Shown here piece by piece: positions 34,773 to 43,617 of a stretch of DNA of 64,000 nt (positions are counted from its first letter, which is position 1; each line of letters begins with the position of its first letter). The stretch spans positions 1 through 64,000 of the forward strand of contig JBQTIX010000008.1 of assembly GCA_052387695.1 (NCBI GenBank). Direction: 5' to 3'. The DNA comes from Panacagrimonas sp052387695 (GTDB lineage: Bacteria > Pseudomonadota > Gammaproteobacteria > Nevskiales > Nevskiaceae). The notes beneath the pieces are model-generated. The model was given only the letters and a program-made list of their open reading frames with translations, did no database searches and had not been told where the DNA came from. The translations under genes were made by a program, and so were the position numbers.

Positions 34773-36412
34773 CAGTCCCCGCGCCTCGCGATCGGCAGGG
34801 TGAAGCGAAAAGCCGCCCCGCGCTTGCGTCGATGATCGAGTGTGAGCTGGCCGCCGTGCGATTCGACGATGGTCCGGCACATCATCAGACCCATGCCCAG
34901 ACCGCCTTTCTTGGTCGTCATGTAGGGTTGGAAGATCGACTCGCGGAGGGTTTCGGGGACTCCCGGGCCGTTGTCGGAAACCGAGACACGGACCTGGGCG
35001 CGGCCGTGCCGCGCGACGGCGATGTCGATCCAGGGCACCGTCCCCGACATGCCGCGCATCGCATCGATGGCGTTGACGATGAGATTGACCAGCACCTGTT
35101 GCAGTTCGACCCGGGTGCCGTGCAGTCGTGGCAGGTCGTCGGCGATGTCGAGGCGCACGACCACAGCCGCTTCCCGCAACTGGATCTGCAACAGTTCGAG
35201 CGTCGCGTGCACCAACGCAGCGAGATCGATCTGTTCATCCTCGGGCTTGTGCCGGGCGATGAAGGCCCGCACGTTGCGGATCACGTCGCCGGCCTGTTGC
35301 AGATGCTGCTGAATGCGATTCAGCGCCTCCTGTGCATCCGGCCGCTGCTGGAGTTCGGGGCCCAGGCGATGCTCGATTCCGGCGGCGTAACTCAGGCAGG
35401 CGTTGAGCGGCTGGCCCAGCTCGTGGGCGAGTGCGGAGGCGAACTGGCCCATCATCGACAGGCGCGTGGCGTGCGCAAGCTGTTGCTGCTGGGCGTGTTC
35501 GCGTGCCCGCGCCCGGCGCTGCTCGCTGCGATCGAAAAACACCACCGCGCTGCCCAGCCCGCGCACCGGCACGCGCACGCCGACGATATCGAACCACAGG
35601 GTCCTGCCGTCGTGCGCGGTCCAGCGCACGGTCAGGTGCTCGGCGCGCCGGCAGTCTCCCGGTGAACACTGACGGACCAGATCGAGGACGCTCAGCGTGG
35701 TGCCGTCGCGCAACAGGGTGCAACGCGACTCGCGCGCAAGCGCGGCAAAGGCGTCGAGCCCCGGCGCGCCAAAAAAAGTCTGCATCGCCGGGTTGATCTC
35801 GACAATCTCGCCCGCGCTGTCGGTGATGACGATGCCGAGCGGGATGTTGCGGATCAGAACCCGGTATTTCTCGCGGCTCTCGATCATCGCGCGTTCAAAG
35901 CTGCGCCGACGCTCCACTTCCAGCTTGAGCGTCCCGTTGGTCTTCTGAAGGTTCAAGGTGCGGGCCCGCACCGTCTGTTCGAGCCGCTGGTTGGCGCGTG
36001 CGAGCTGGTCCTCGACCTCCTTCTTCGCGGTCATGTCCTGCACCACCCAGACCGACGGCGAATCCGGGTCGGTCGGGGTGATCTTGCGCCCCGCGATCAG
36101 GCACCACAGCAGCTGCCCGTCGCGCCGCACCAGCGGACGCTCGTGCACATAGCGGTTGGTACGCGGGAACGCGGCGACGATCCGGCCGACCTCGTCGTAG
36201 TCCTCCTGCCGCGCATAGACACCCCGCACCGACCGTCCGACCAGCTCGCCCGGCCCATGGCCGAGTATCTCTTCCATGCGCTGGTTGACCCGGATGAAGC
36301 AGCGGTCCTGCATGAAGCAGATGCCGACCAATGCGTTGTCGAACACCTGCTCGTAGATCAGGCGGTCGGTGTCGGCACTTGACTGTCGGGGCGGGGCTTC
36401 AAGCAGGGCCAT
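34772..36412 (-). CDS. PAS-domain sensor histidine kinase, FixL-like
   Basis: A 546-residue cytoplasmic kinase; no membrane segments are seen. PAS 1 covers about 18-130, a coiled coil 130-185, and PAS 2 185-300. The H-box is LSMMGQFASALAHELGQPLN with His330. The ATPase domain has NLIVNAIDAM, DNGPGVP and GGLGMGLMMCR. The soluble two-PAS layout and FixJ-type partner resemble FixLJ, but whether either PAS binds heme cannot be told. MALLEAPP was chosen as the start; the frame extends into the repeat upstream. Confidence 0.9.
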   Translation of the reverse strand: MALLEAPPRQSSADTDRLIYEQVFDNALVGICFMQDRCFIRVNQRMEEILGHGPGELVGRSVRGVYARQEDYDEVGRIVAAFPRTNRYVHERPLVRRDGQLLWCLIAGRKITPTDPDSPSVWVVQDMTAKKEVEDQLARANQRLEQTVRARTLNLQKTNGTLKLEVERRRSFERAMIESREKYRVLIRNIPLGIVITDSAGEIVEINPAMQTFFGAPGLDAFAALARESRCTLLRDGTTLSVLDLVRQCSPGDCRRAEHLTVRWTAHDGRTLWFDIVGVRVPVRGLGSAVVFFDRSEQRRARAREHAQQQQLAHATRLSMMGQFASALAHELGQPLNACLSYAAGIEHRLGPELQQRPDAQEALNRIQQHLQQAGDVIRNVRAFIARHKPEDEQIDLAALVHATLELLQIQLREAAVVVRLDIADDLPRLHGTRVELQQVLVNLIVNAIDAMRGMSGTVPWIDIAVARHGRAQVRVSVSDNGPGVPETLRESIFQPYMTTKKGGLGMGLMMCRTIVESHGGQLTLDHRRKRGAAFRFTLPIARRGD

Positions 36413-36470
36413 CGGCGGATGGGACTTGGATTGGAGACGGGTCGGATCATAGCCCGGCCATTCTATGGCG

Positions 36471-36575
36471 CAGGTCGGGTCAAGCCCGCGCGCTTTTCGC
36501 GAGCGGACCCGATGCGCGCGCGTTGCCACCACGGCGCGCAGCGTCGGTTCCGCCTCCGGCTGGAACCGACCGACT
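36471..36575. repeat. Extragenic palindromic repeat, GTAGGTCGG family
   Basis: CAGGTCGGGTCAAGCCCGCG at the left and TGGAACCGACCGACTTG at the right. A GCGAGCGGACCCGATGCG block lies inside. It occupies the gap between the divergent sensor kinase and acyl-CoA synthetase genes. Confidence 0.6.
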
Positions 36576-36662
36576 TGCCGGGGCTTATTGGGATTCGCCC
36601 CACTGGTGAGGGACGGCAGCGCTTCGCACCATGTCAACCTCCTGCAAGGAGTCTTCCCCTTC

Positions 36663-38213
36663 ATGCGCATCATCGATTTCTTCGATCGCGGCGTGCGCCT
36701 CAACCCGGATCGGGTCTGCCTCAAGGACGTGAGCCTGACGCTCAGCTATCGCGAGGTTCAACGGCTCAGCCATCGCATCGCCAATGCCCTGCGCGCCGGC
36801 GGTCTCGATCCCGAGTGCAAGGCAGCGGTGTACAGCCCCAACGGCGCGATGGCCTTTGCCTGCCTGCTCGGCATTCTGCGCGCGGGTGCAGCCTGGGTGC
36901 CGGTCAATGCCCGCAACGTCGCCAGCGAGAACGCCTACATCCTCGACAACTGCGACGTCGAGGTGCTGTTCTACCACTCCGAGTTCGAGGCCAACATCGC
37001 GCTGTTCCGGGAGCAGTGCCCGCGACTGCGCCAGTACGTGTGCATCGACCGCGCGGGTGCTGCGTCCCCCGGCCTCGACGCGTGGATCCGCGACGCCGCG
37101 GACACCGATCCGGACGTGGCGGTAGGGCGCGACGCGATCGCCTCGGTGTTCAGCTCCGGCGGGACCACCGGCCGGCCCAAGGGCGTGCTGTGGTCGCACC
37201 TGACCTGGGACACGATGATCGCCAACTTCTACGCGGCGCTGCCGGTGGAAAAGCCGCCCGTGCACCTGGTGGTCGCGCCGATGACCCACGCGGCCGGCGG
37301 TGTCGCGCTGATGCTGATGGCGGCGGGGGCCACCCACGTGATCCTCGATCACTTCGACGCGGTGCAGGTGATGAGGGCGATCGAGCAGGAGCAGGTGACG
37401 CACCTGTTCCTGCCGCCGACCGCGATCTACATGCTGCTGGCCCATCCCGAGCTGCGGACGCATCGATACGACTCGCTCGAAGCCTTCATCTACGCCGCCG
37501 CGCCGATGTCGGTGGACAAGCTCAAGCAGTGCCTGGACGTGTTCGGCCTGGTGATGGTGCAGACCTTCGGCCAGGTCGAAGCGCCGATGGTGTGCACGAT
37601 CCTCGACCAGAAAGATCACCAGGTGATCGGCGATCCGGTGCGCGAGCATCGCCTCGCAAGTTGTGGCCGGCCCACCCTGCTGACCGAGGTCGGCATCATG
37701 GACGACGACGGCCGCCTGCTGCCCGCAGGCGAGCGCGGCGAGATCGTGGTGCGCGGCAATCTGGTGATGCTCGGCTACTACAAGAACCCGGAGGCAACGC
37801 GCGAGGCCTCGCTGTTCGGCTGGCATCACACCAGCGACGTGGGCTATCTCGACCAGGAAGGGTACCTGTTCATCGTCGATCGCAAGAAGGACATGATCAT
37901 CTCGGGGGGCTTCAACATCTATCCCAGCGAGATCGAACAGGTGATCTGGTCGCACCCCGCGGTGCAGGATTGCGCGGTGATCGGTGTGCCGGACGACAAG
38001 TGGGGTGAGGCCGTGAAGGCCGTGATCGAACTCAAGCCCGGCCTGAGTGCGACCGAGGACGAGATTGTCCGCCTGTGCAAGGACAGGATCGGCAGCACCA
38101 AGGCGCCCAAGACCGTGGAGTTCTGGGACGCGCTGCCGCGCAGCGCGGTCGGCAAGGTGCGCAAGAAGGACATCCGCGAGAAATTCTGGACCGGTAAAGC
38201 GCGCAGCATCTGA
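36663..38213 (+). CDS. Acyl-CoA synthetase (AMP-binding)
   Basis: A 516-residue adenylate-forming enzyme that activates a carboxylic acid as its CoA thioester. The P-loop SSGGTTGRPKG is near 165-175. TFGQVEAP, GWHHTSDVGYLD, GFNIYPSEIEQ and the catalytic lysine in PRSAVGKVRKKD follow in order. AAGGAG lies 11 bases before the ATG. It is close to fatty-acid and aryl-acid CoA ligases; the acid cannot be assigned. It is divergent from the two-component pair. Confidence 0.92.
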   Translation: MRIIDFFDRGVRLNPDRVCLKDVSLTLSYREVQRLSHRIANALRAGGLDPECKAAVYSPNGAMAFACLLGILRAGAAWVPVNARNVASENAYILDNCDVEVLFYHSEFEANIALFREQCPRLRQYVCIDRAGAASPGLDAWIRDAADTDPDVAVGRDAIASVFSSGGTTGRPKGVLWSHLTWDTMIANFYAALPVEKPPVHLVVAPMTHAAGGVALMLMAAGATHVILDHFDAVQVMRAIEQEQVTHLFLPPTAIYMLLAHPELRTHRYDSLEAFIYAAAPMSVDKLKQCLDVFGLVMVQTFGQVEAPMVCTILDQKDHQVIGDPVREHRLASCGRPTLLTEVGIMDDDGRLLPAGERGEIVVRGNLVMLGYYKNPEATREASLFGWHHTSDVGYLDQEGYLFIVDRKKDMIISGGFNIYPSEIEQVIWSHPAVQDCAVIGVPDDKWGEAVKAVIELKPGLSATEDEIVRLCKDRIGSTKAPKTVEFWDALPRSAVGKVRKKDIREKFWTGKARSI

Positions 38214-38225
38214 GGTTCGCGGGGG

Positions 38226-39101
38226 TCAGTCGCCCTTCAACGCTGCCAACAGATCCAGCAAGGCTCGCGCCGGCCCGGAAACGGTGCGGTCGGCGTGCCG
38301 CACCCAGCCCAGTTCACGCTTCGGACGGAAGCCCGTCACTGGCAGGCGGAACACCGTGTCGTCGATCATCGACACCGGCAGCACGCTCCAGCCCAGGCCG
38401 ATGCCGGCCAGCATCTTCAGGGTCTCCAGGTAATTGGTGGCGAGCCGCACGCGCGGTGTGATGCCCCGGGCGTCCAGTTCCGCGCGGATGATGCGATGGG
38501 TGTAGGTGTCGGCGTCGGGCAGGACGGCAGGATGCCCGGCCAGGTCTTCGAGCCGCACGCGCCGCCGCCCGGCCAGTGGATGTCCGGGCGCGACCACGAC
38601 GGCGAGCGGGTCGTCCCAGACCACCCCGCTGTCCAGGCGCGGCAGCCTGGCCAGGGGCAGGGTGACCACTCCCAGTTCCAGCTTGCCCGCCAGCACCGCC
38701 TCGCAGGCGTCCTCGGAATCCATGAAATGCAGATCGAGATCCACCCCTGGGTAGTCCAGCACGTAGCGCTTGAGCACCGGCGGCAGTCGGTGCAGACCGA
38801 TGTGATGGCTGGTGCCGATCGACAACCGGCCGCTCACGGTGGCATTGAGGCGCGACAGCGCGCGACGGCCGTCTTCCAGGGTCTGGGCCACACGTCGCGC
38901 GTAAGGCAGCAGCGCGCGGCCAGCGTCGGTCAGCATCACGCTGCGCCCGACCCGGTCGAACAGACGCGTGCCAATCTGGTCTTCCAGCGCGCGCAGGCGC
39001 TTGCTGATCGCGGGTTGCGAGAGATTCAGGCGCTCGGCCGCGCGGGTGAAGGAGACCGAGTCCGCCACTTCGAGGAAAGCCGCAAGGGCCTGTGTGTCCA
39101 T
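38226..39101 (-). CDS. LysR-family transcriptional regulator
   Basis: A 291-residue regulator. The N-terminal helix-turn-helix reads SFTRAAERLNLSQPAISKRLRALEDQIGTRLFDR. The remainder is a periplasmic-binding-protein-like sensor domain (LSIGTSHHIGLHRLPPVLKRY). It is divergent from leuC with only 86 bases between, and a T-N11-A box lies there, so I infer control of the leucine genes. The inducer may be a pathway intermediate, but nothing in the sequence shows this. Confidence 0.92.
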   Translation of the reverse strand: MDTQALAAFLEVADSVSFTRAAERLNLSQPAISKRLRALEDQIGTRLFDRVGRSVMLTDAGRALLPYARRVAQTLEDGRRALSRLNATVSGRLSIGTSHHIGLHRLPPVLKRYVLDYPGVDLDLHFMDSEDACEAVLAGKLELGVVTLPLARLPRLDSGVVWDDPLAVVVAPGHPLAGRRRVRLEDLAGHPAVLPDADTYTHRIIRAELDARGITPRVRLATNYLETLKMLAGIGLGWSVLPVSMIDDTVFRLPVTGFRPKRELGWVRHADRTVSGPARALLDLLAALKGD

Positions 39102-39135
39102 ACTGGGTCATTGATGAAAGATCGGCATGCAGTGT

Positions 39136-39150
39136 ATGAAAACCATTCAT
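39136..39150. promoter_or_regulatory. LysR-type operator box before leuC
   Basis: ATGAA-AACCA-TTCAT, a perfect five-base dyad containing the T-N11-A pattern. It overlaps a possible -10 (TATGAA 39135-39140, with TTGATG 39111-39116 as -35). It lies between the divergent LysR and leuC starts. Confidence 0.6.
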
Positions 39151-39187
39151 TGGAGTTATGTGAGCCGCCGCCATAGGATCGCCGTCC

Positions 39188-40594
39188 ATGAATACCAAGA
39201 CCCTTTACGACAAGCTCTGGTCCGCCCACGTCGTCCGTGACAGCGGCGACGGCTCGGCGCTGATCTACATCGACCGGCACCTGGTGCATGAAGTCACCAG
39301 CCCGCAGGCTTTTGACGGTCTGCGCCTGGCCCGTCGCCAACCCTGGCGGCTGGCGGCGAACCTGGCGGTGGCGGATCACAACGTGCCGACCACGGATCGC
39401 AGCGGCGGCATCACCGATCCCATCTCGCGCACCCAGGTCGATGCGCTGGATTCCAACTGCGCGGAATACGGCATCACCGAATTCCGCATGAACGATGCGC
39501 GCCAGGGCATCGTCCACGTCATCGGCCCGGAACAGGGCGCCACCCTGCCGGGCATGACCGTGGTCTGCGGTGACTCGCACACCTCCACCCATGGCGCGTT
39601 CGGCGCGCTGGCCTTTGGCATCGGCACGAGTGAAGTCGAGCACGCGCTTGCAACCCAGTGCCTGGTGCAGAAGAAGTCGAAGAACATGCGCGTGCTCGTG
39701 CGCGGCCAGGTCGGCCCCGGCGTGACCGCGAAGGACATCGTGCTCGCCATCATCGGCCGCATCGGCACCGCGGGCGGCACCGGTTACACCATCGAATTCG
39801 CGGGTGAAGCGATTGCGGCGCTGTCGATGGAAGGCCGCATGACCGTCTGCAACATGGCCATCGAAGGCGGCGCGCGCGCGGGCCTGATCGCGGTGGACCA
39901 GACCACCATCGACTACGTGAAGAACCGGCCGTTTTCGCCGAAGGGCGCGCACTGGGATCAGGCGGTGGCCTGGTGGAACACGCTGCGTTCGGATGAAGGC
40001 GCCGCGTTTGATCACGAGGTGCTGATCGAAGCGGCCAGCATCCAGCCTCAGGTGACGTGGGGTACCTCGCCGGAAATGGTGGTGCCGGTGGACGGGTGTG
40101 TGCCCGATCCGGCGCTTGAGGCCGACCCTGTCAGGCGCAGCGGCATGGAGAAGGCGCTCGCCTACATGGGCCTGAAGGCGAATACGCCGATGAACGAAAT
40201 TCTCATCGACAAGGTGTTCATCGGCTCTTGCACCAACTCGCGCATCGAAGACCTGCGCGCCGCCGCTTGCGTCGTGCGCGGCCGGACCAAGGCGCCCAAC
40301 GTGAAGCTGGTGCTGATCGTGCCGGGCTCGGGCCTGGTCAAGCGCCAGGCCGAATCCGAAGGCCTGGACCGCGTGTTTCTCGACGCCGGTTTCGAATGGC
40401 GCGAACCCGGCTGCTCGATGTGCCTGGCCATGAACGCCGACCGCCTGGAACCGGGCGAGCGCTGCGCCAGCACCTCCAACCGCAATTTCGAGGGGCGGCA
40501 GGGGCAGGGCGGTCGCACCCACCTGGTGAGCCCGGCAATGGCGGCGGCGGCGGCCATTGCGGGCCACTTCACCGATGTGAGGGCGCTGTCGTGA
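39188..40594 (+). CDS. leuC: 3-isopropylmalate dehydratase large subunit
   Basis: A 468-residue aconitase-family subunit isomerising 2- to 3-isopropylmalate in leucine synthesis. The [4Fe-4S] ligands are in VFIGSCTNSR and CSMCLAMN. VCGDSHTSTHGAFGALAFGIGTSEVEH is the substrate-binding signature. Its C-terminus overlaps the next gene by four bases (GTGA). Unusually, leuD is not adjacent: two thioesterase genes lie between. Confidence 0.97.
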   Translation: MNTKTLYDKLWSAHVVRDSGDGSALIYIDRHLVHEVTSPQAFDGLRLARRQPWRLAANLAVADHNVPTTDRSGGITDPISRTQVDALDSNCAEYGITEFRMNDARQGIVHVIGPEQGATLPGMTVVCGDSHTSTHGAFGALAFGIGTSEVEHALATQCLVQKKSKNMRVLVRGQVGPGVTAKDIVLAIIGRIGTAGGTGYTIEFAGEAIAALSMEGRMTVCNMAIEGGARAGLIAVDQTTIDYVKNRPFSPKGAHWDQAVAWWNTLRSDEGAAFDHEVLIEAASIQPQVTWGTSPEMVVPVDGCVPDPALEADPVRRSGMEKALAYMGLKANTPMNEILIDKVFIGSCTNSRIEDLRAAACVVRGRTKAPNVKLVLIVPGSGLVKRQAESEGLDRVFLDAGFEWREPGCSMCLAMNADRLEPGERCASTSNRNFEGRQGQGGRTHLVSPAMAAAAAIAGHFTDVRALS

Positions 40595-41082
40595 CCGAGC
40601 CCCGAAACCTGCTGAACGAAGCCCCGCCCGAGCGGCGCCAGGAATATTTCATCGGCATCGTGCCGCACAGCAACATGCTGGGCTGCCGCTATGTCGAACA
40701 CAGCCGCGGCCGGGTGGTGTTCGACCTCCCGTATCGCGCCGACCTGGTCGGCGACCCGGTCACCGGCGTGATCCACGGCGGCGTGATTACCACTCTGGTG
40801 GATGCGGTCTGCGGCCAGGCGGTGTTGACCGCACTGCCCACGATCCGGCGCATCGCCACGCTCGACCTGCGCATCGACTACCTGCGCCCGGCGCGTGCCG
40901 GCGCCACCGTGCGCTGCATCTCGGAGTGCTACCGGGTGACGCGCCAGGTGGCGTTCACCCGTTCGACGGCGCACGACGGCGACGAGAACGATCCGGTGGC
41001 GACCTCGGCCGGCACCTTCATGGTGTTCGAGGACAGCGAGTCCTCGCACGCGGCCGCCGGCCTGCTCGGGGACAAGACATGA
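40591..41082 (+). CDS. PaaI-type hotdog thioesterase, first
   Basis: A 163-residue acyl-CoA thioesterase of the PaaI family. GVIHGGVITTLVDAVCGQAV is the core-helix signature, and LDLRIDYLRPARAGATVRC the following strand. The GTG start overlaps the leuC stop. Such enzymes hydrolyse medium-chain or aryl acyl-CoA; this substrate is unknown. It is translationally coupled on both sides. Confidence 0.85.
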   Translation: MTEPRNLLNEAPPERRQEYFIGIVPHSNMLGCRYVEHSRGRVVFDLPYRADLVGDPVTGVIHGGVITTLVDAVCGQAVLTALPTIRRIATLDLRIDYLRPARAGATVRCISECYRVTRQVAFTRSTAHDGDENDPVATSAGTFMVFEDSESSHAAAGLLGDKT

Positions 41083-41519
41083 ATGTCGAACTCGCCACGC
41101 TGCAGATGCCGCGCAGCGTCGAGGACCTCGCCAGCTTTCTGCAGGCGATCCCGTATGCCCGCCTGCTCGGCCTGAGTAGTCAGCGGGACGGCGACGACGT
41201 GATCCTGCGCATGCCGTTTCATCAGGACCTGATCGGCAATGCGCGGCTGCGCGCGGTGCATGGCGGGGCGCTGGGCGCGCTGCTGGAATTTGCCGCGCTT
41301 TGCCAGTTGATGAGCGTGGTCGAGGTCACCGCGTTTCCCAAGATCGTCAACATCACCGCCGAATACCTGCGCGGCACGCAGCCGGACCGCGACACTTTCG
41401 CCCGCGCCACCGTCACCCGCCACGGCCGCCGCGTCGCCAACGTGCGCGCCATCGCCTACCAGGCCGATGCGTCCAAGCCGGTGGCGGCGGCCAATGCCCA
41501 TTTCCTGCTCGCCGTCTGA
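41079..41519 (+). CDS. PaaI-type hotdog thioesterase, second
   Basis: A 146-residue protein of the same hotdog family. AVHGGALGALLEFAALCQL is the helix motif and NITAEYLRGTQPDRDTFARA the strand pair. The ATG overlaps the first thioesterase stop by four bases. Hotdog pairs can form heteromers, which the coupling would allow. It ends seven bases before the leuD start. Confidence 0.83.
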   Translation: MNVELATLQMPRSVEDLASFLQAIPYARLLGLSSQRDGDDVILRMPFHQDLIGNARLRAVHGGALGALLEFAALCQLMSVVEVTAFPKIVNITAEYLRGTQPDRDTFARATVTRHGRRVANVRAIAYQADASKPVAAANAHFLLAV

Positions 41520-41526
41520 GACTGCC

Positions 41527-42165
41527 ATGAGAGCCTTCGCCCAAGTCACCGCCCGGGTCGCGCCGCTGGACCGTCCCAACGTGGACACCGACGCCATCAT
41601 CCCCAAGCAGTACCTCAAGTCGATCAAGCGCAGCGGCTTCGGGCCGTTTGCGTTCGACGACTGGCGTTATCTGGACAAGGGCGACCTGGACATAGCCCCG
41701 GCCACGCGGCGCCCAAACCCCGAGTTCGTGATGAACCAGCCACGCTATGCGGGCGCGGAAATCCTGCTGGCGCGCGAGAACTTTGGCTGCGGGTCCTCGC
41801 GCGAACACGCGGTGTGGGCGCTGGAGCAGGCCGGGTTTCGCGCGGTGATCGCGCCGAGCTTTGCCGACATCTTCTTCAACAACAGCTTCAAGTGCGGATT
41901 TCTTCCGGTGGTGCTGGCGGCGGCGGTCGTGGACCAGTTGTTCAGCGAATGCCAGGCCGGGCCCGGCTACCGGCTTTCCATTGATCTGCCCGCGCAGACC
42001 GTCACCACGCCGACTGGCGAGTCGTTTGCGTTCCAGATCGACGAGTTCCGCAAGCATTGCCTGGTCAACGGCCTCGATGAGATTGGCCTGACGCTTGAGC
42101 ATGCGGACGAGATTCGTGCCTACGAGGCCCGGCGCCGGGTCGAGGCGCCGTGGTTGTTTGCCTAG
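41527..42165 (+). CDS. leuD: 3-isopropylmalate dehydratase small subunit
   Basis: The 212-residue swivelling-domain partner of LeuC. RPNVDTDAIIPKQYLKSIKRSGFG and ENFGCGSSREHAVWAL are diagnostic. The ATG follows the second thioesterase by seven bases. The order leuC-thioesterases-leuD departs from the usual leuCD pair, but coupling suggests coordinated expression. Confidence 0.96.
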   Translation: MRAFAQVTARVAPLDRPNVDTDAIIPKQYLKSIKRSGFGPFAFDDWRYLDKGDLDIAPATRRPNPEFVMNQPRYAGAEILLARENFGCGSSREHAVWALEQAGFRAVIAPSFADIFFNNSFKCGFLPVVLAAAVVDQLFSECQAGPGYRLSIDLPAQTVTTPTGESFAFQIDEFRKHCLVNGLDEIGLTLEHADEIRAYEARRRVEAPWLFA

Positions 42166-42176
42166 GAGATTCGACG

Positions 42177-43064
42177 ATGAACCTGCGCTCTGTGGTGATG
42201 GTGTTGCTCGTGCTGGCGGCGTTTTCGGTCGATGCCGCGGCGGTCAAGCCGGCCTGGACGGTCAAGGGCTTCAAGCAGCCCGAGTCGGCGCTGCACGTGG
42301 CGGCGCACAAGGCGATCTTCGTCAGCAACATCGATGGCGCGCCCGACGGCCGTGACGGCAAGGGTTTCATTTCGCGGCTGGATGAGTCCGGCAAGCTGGT
42401 GAAGCTCGAATGGGTCGCGGGTCTCAATGCGCCCAAGGGCCTGGGTTATGCGCAGGGCCTGCTGTACGTGGCCGACATCAACGAGCTGGTGGTGATCGAG
42501 GTGAAAACCGCGACCATCGTCAAGCGCTACGCCGCGCCGGATTCCAAGGGTCTCAACGACGTGGCGCTGGAACCGCGCAGCAATTTCAGCGGCCAGACCG
42601 CGCGCGCCTACGTCTCGGATTTCGCCGACAACGCCATCTGGTACCTGGGCGACGGCAAGTTCTCCAAGCTGCTGAAGGACCCCGCACTGGAAACGCCGAA
42701 CGGCTTGCTGGTGGAAGGCGAGAACCTGCTGATCGCGAACTGGGGCGTGCTGGGCGCTACAGGCTATGCCACCGAGGTGCCGGGCCGGCTCAAGACCATG
42801 GCGCTGGACGAGGAGGGCATCGCCGATCGGTTCAGCGCGATCCCGCTGGGCAATCTCGACGGCCTGGAATCCGACGGCAAGGGTGGCTACTGGGTCAGCG
42901 ACTGGCTGGCCGGCAAGATATTCCGCGTCAAGGCGGACGGTACGCCCAGCGTCTGGCTGCAAGTCGAACAGGGCGCGGCGGACATCGGCATCGTGCCCGG
43001 CAAGTGGTTGCTGGTGCCGATGATGCTCAACGGCGAGTTGCGCGCGTATGCGCTGCCCAAGTGA
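42177..43064 (+). CDS. Secreted SMP-30/NHL-like beta-propeller protein
   Basis: A 295-residue protein with a signal peptide (MNLRSVVMVLLVLAAFSVDAAA, cleavage near 22). Repeated strands such as GKGFISRLDESGKLVKLEW, KGLGYAQGLLYVADINEL, AYVSDFADNAIWYL and GGYWVSDWLAGKIFRVKADG indicate a six-bladed propeller like SMP-30/gluconolactonase. AGGAG is eight bases before the start. Its role between leuD and leuB is unexplained; a lactonase or a non-catalytic periplasmic propeller are both possible. Confidence 0.78.
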   Translation: MNLRSVVMVLLVLAAFSVDAAAVKPAWTVKGFKQPESALHVAAHKAIFVSNIDGAPDGRDGKGFISRLDESGKLVKLEWVAGLNAPKGLGYAQGLLYVADINELVVIEVKTATIVKRYAAPDSKGLNDVALEPRSNFSGQTARAYVSDFADNAIWYLGDGKFSKLLKDPALETPNGLLVEGENLLIANWGVLGATGYATEVPGRLKTMALDEEGIADRFSAIPLGNLDGLESDGKGGYWVSDWLAGKIFRVKADGTPSVWLQVEQGAADIGIVPGKWLLVPMMLNGELRAYALPK

Positions 43065-43128
43065 TCGTCCGTGACCGACGAAAAACCTGTGCCTCACAAT
43101 CCTTGCGCCTGACAACCGGAGCCACGCC

Positions 43129-43596
43129 ATGCAATGGGCCGACGTGATTGCAGACCCGTCCCTGCAAAACCTGATGTACAAGATCGAGTTGAACAAGTGG
43201 GGGAAGATCGAAATGTCGCCAGCGACCAACCGACACTCGTTTTTTCAGGGACGCTTGCAGCGGACGCTGATCCAGCATTTTGGGACTGGGGAGGTATTCC
43301 CCGAGTGCTCGATCAACACCACCGAGGGCGTCAAGGTCGCCGACGTGGTGTGGGCTTCCGAAGCCTTCATCACGCGCAACGGCCTGACGACGCCTTACGA
43401 CGAGGCCCCGGAAATCTGCGTGGAAGTGGTTTCCAAGTCCAACAGCCGCGCCGAAATGGGAATGAAAGTGGACCTGTACCTGGCGGCCGGTGCCATCGAA
43501 GTCTGGCTGGTGTTCGACGACGGCGCCGTGGAGTTCTACCGCAAGGACGGCCGGCTCGAAACCTCGGGCTTCGGCGTGCGGCCCAAGCTGGTCTAG
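43129..43596 (+). CDS. Uma2-family putative restriction endonuclease
   Basis: A 155-residue protein of the Uma2/DUF820 family with a PD-(D/E)xK-like core. The acidic residue is in VKVADVVW and the E-x-K element in ICVEVVSKSNSRAEMGMKVDLYLAAGAIEVWLV. These genes are very abundant in cyanobacteria and scattered elsewhere; their biological role is unclear. Its presence inside the leu cluster suggests an acquired gene. Confidence 0.82.
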   Translation: MQWADVIADPSLQNLMYKIELNKWGKIEMSPATNRHSFFQGRLQRTLIQHFGTGEVFPECSINTTEGVKVADVVWASEAFITRNGLTTPYDEAPEICVEVVSKSNSRAEMGMKVDLYLAAGAIEVWLVFDDGAVEFYRKDGRLETSGFGVRPKLV

Positions 43597-43617
43597 CCCT
43601 GCCTTATCCCATTCGCA

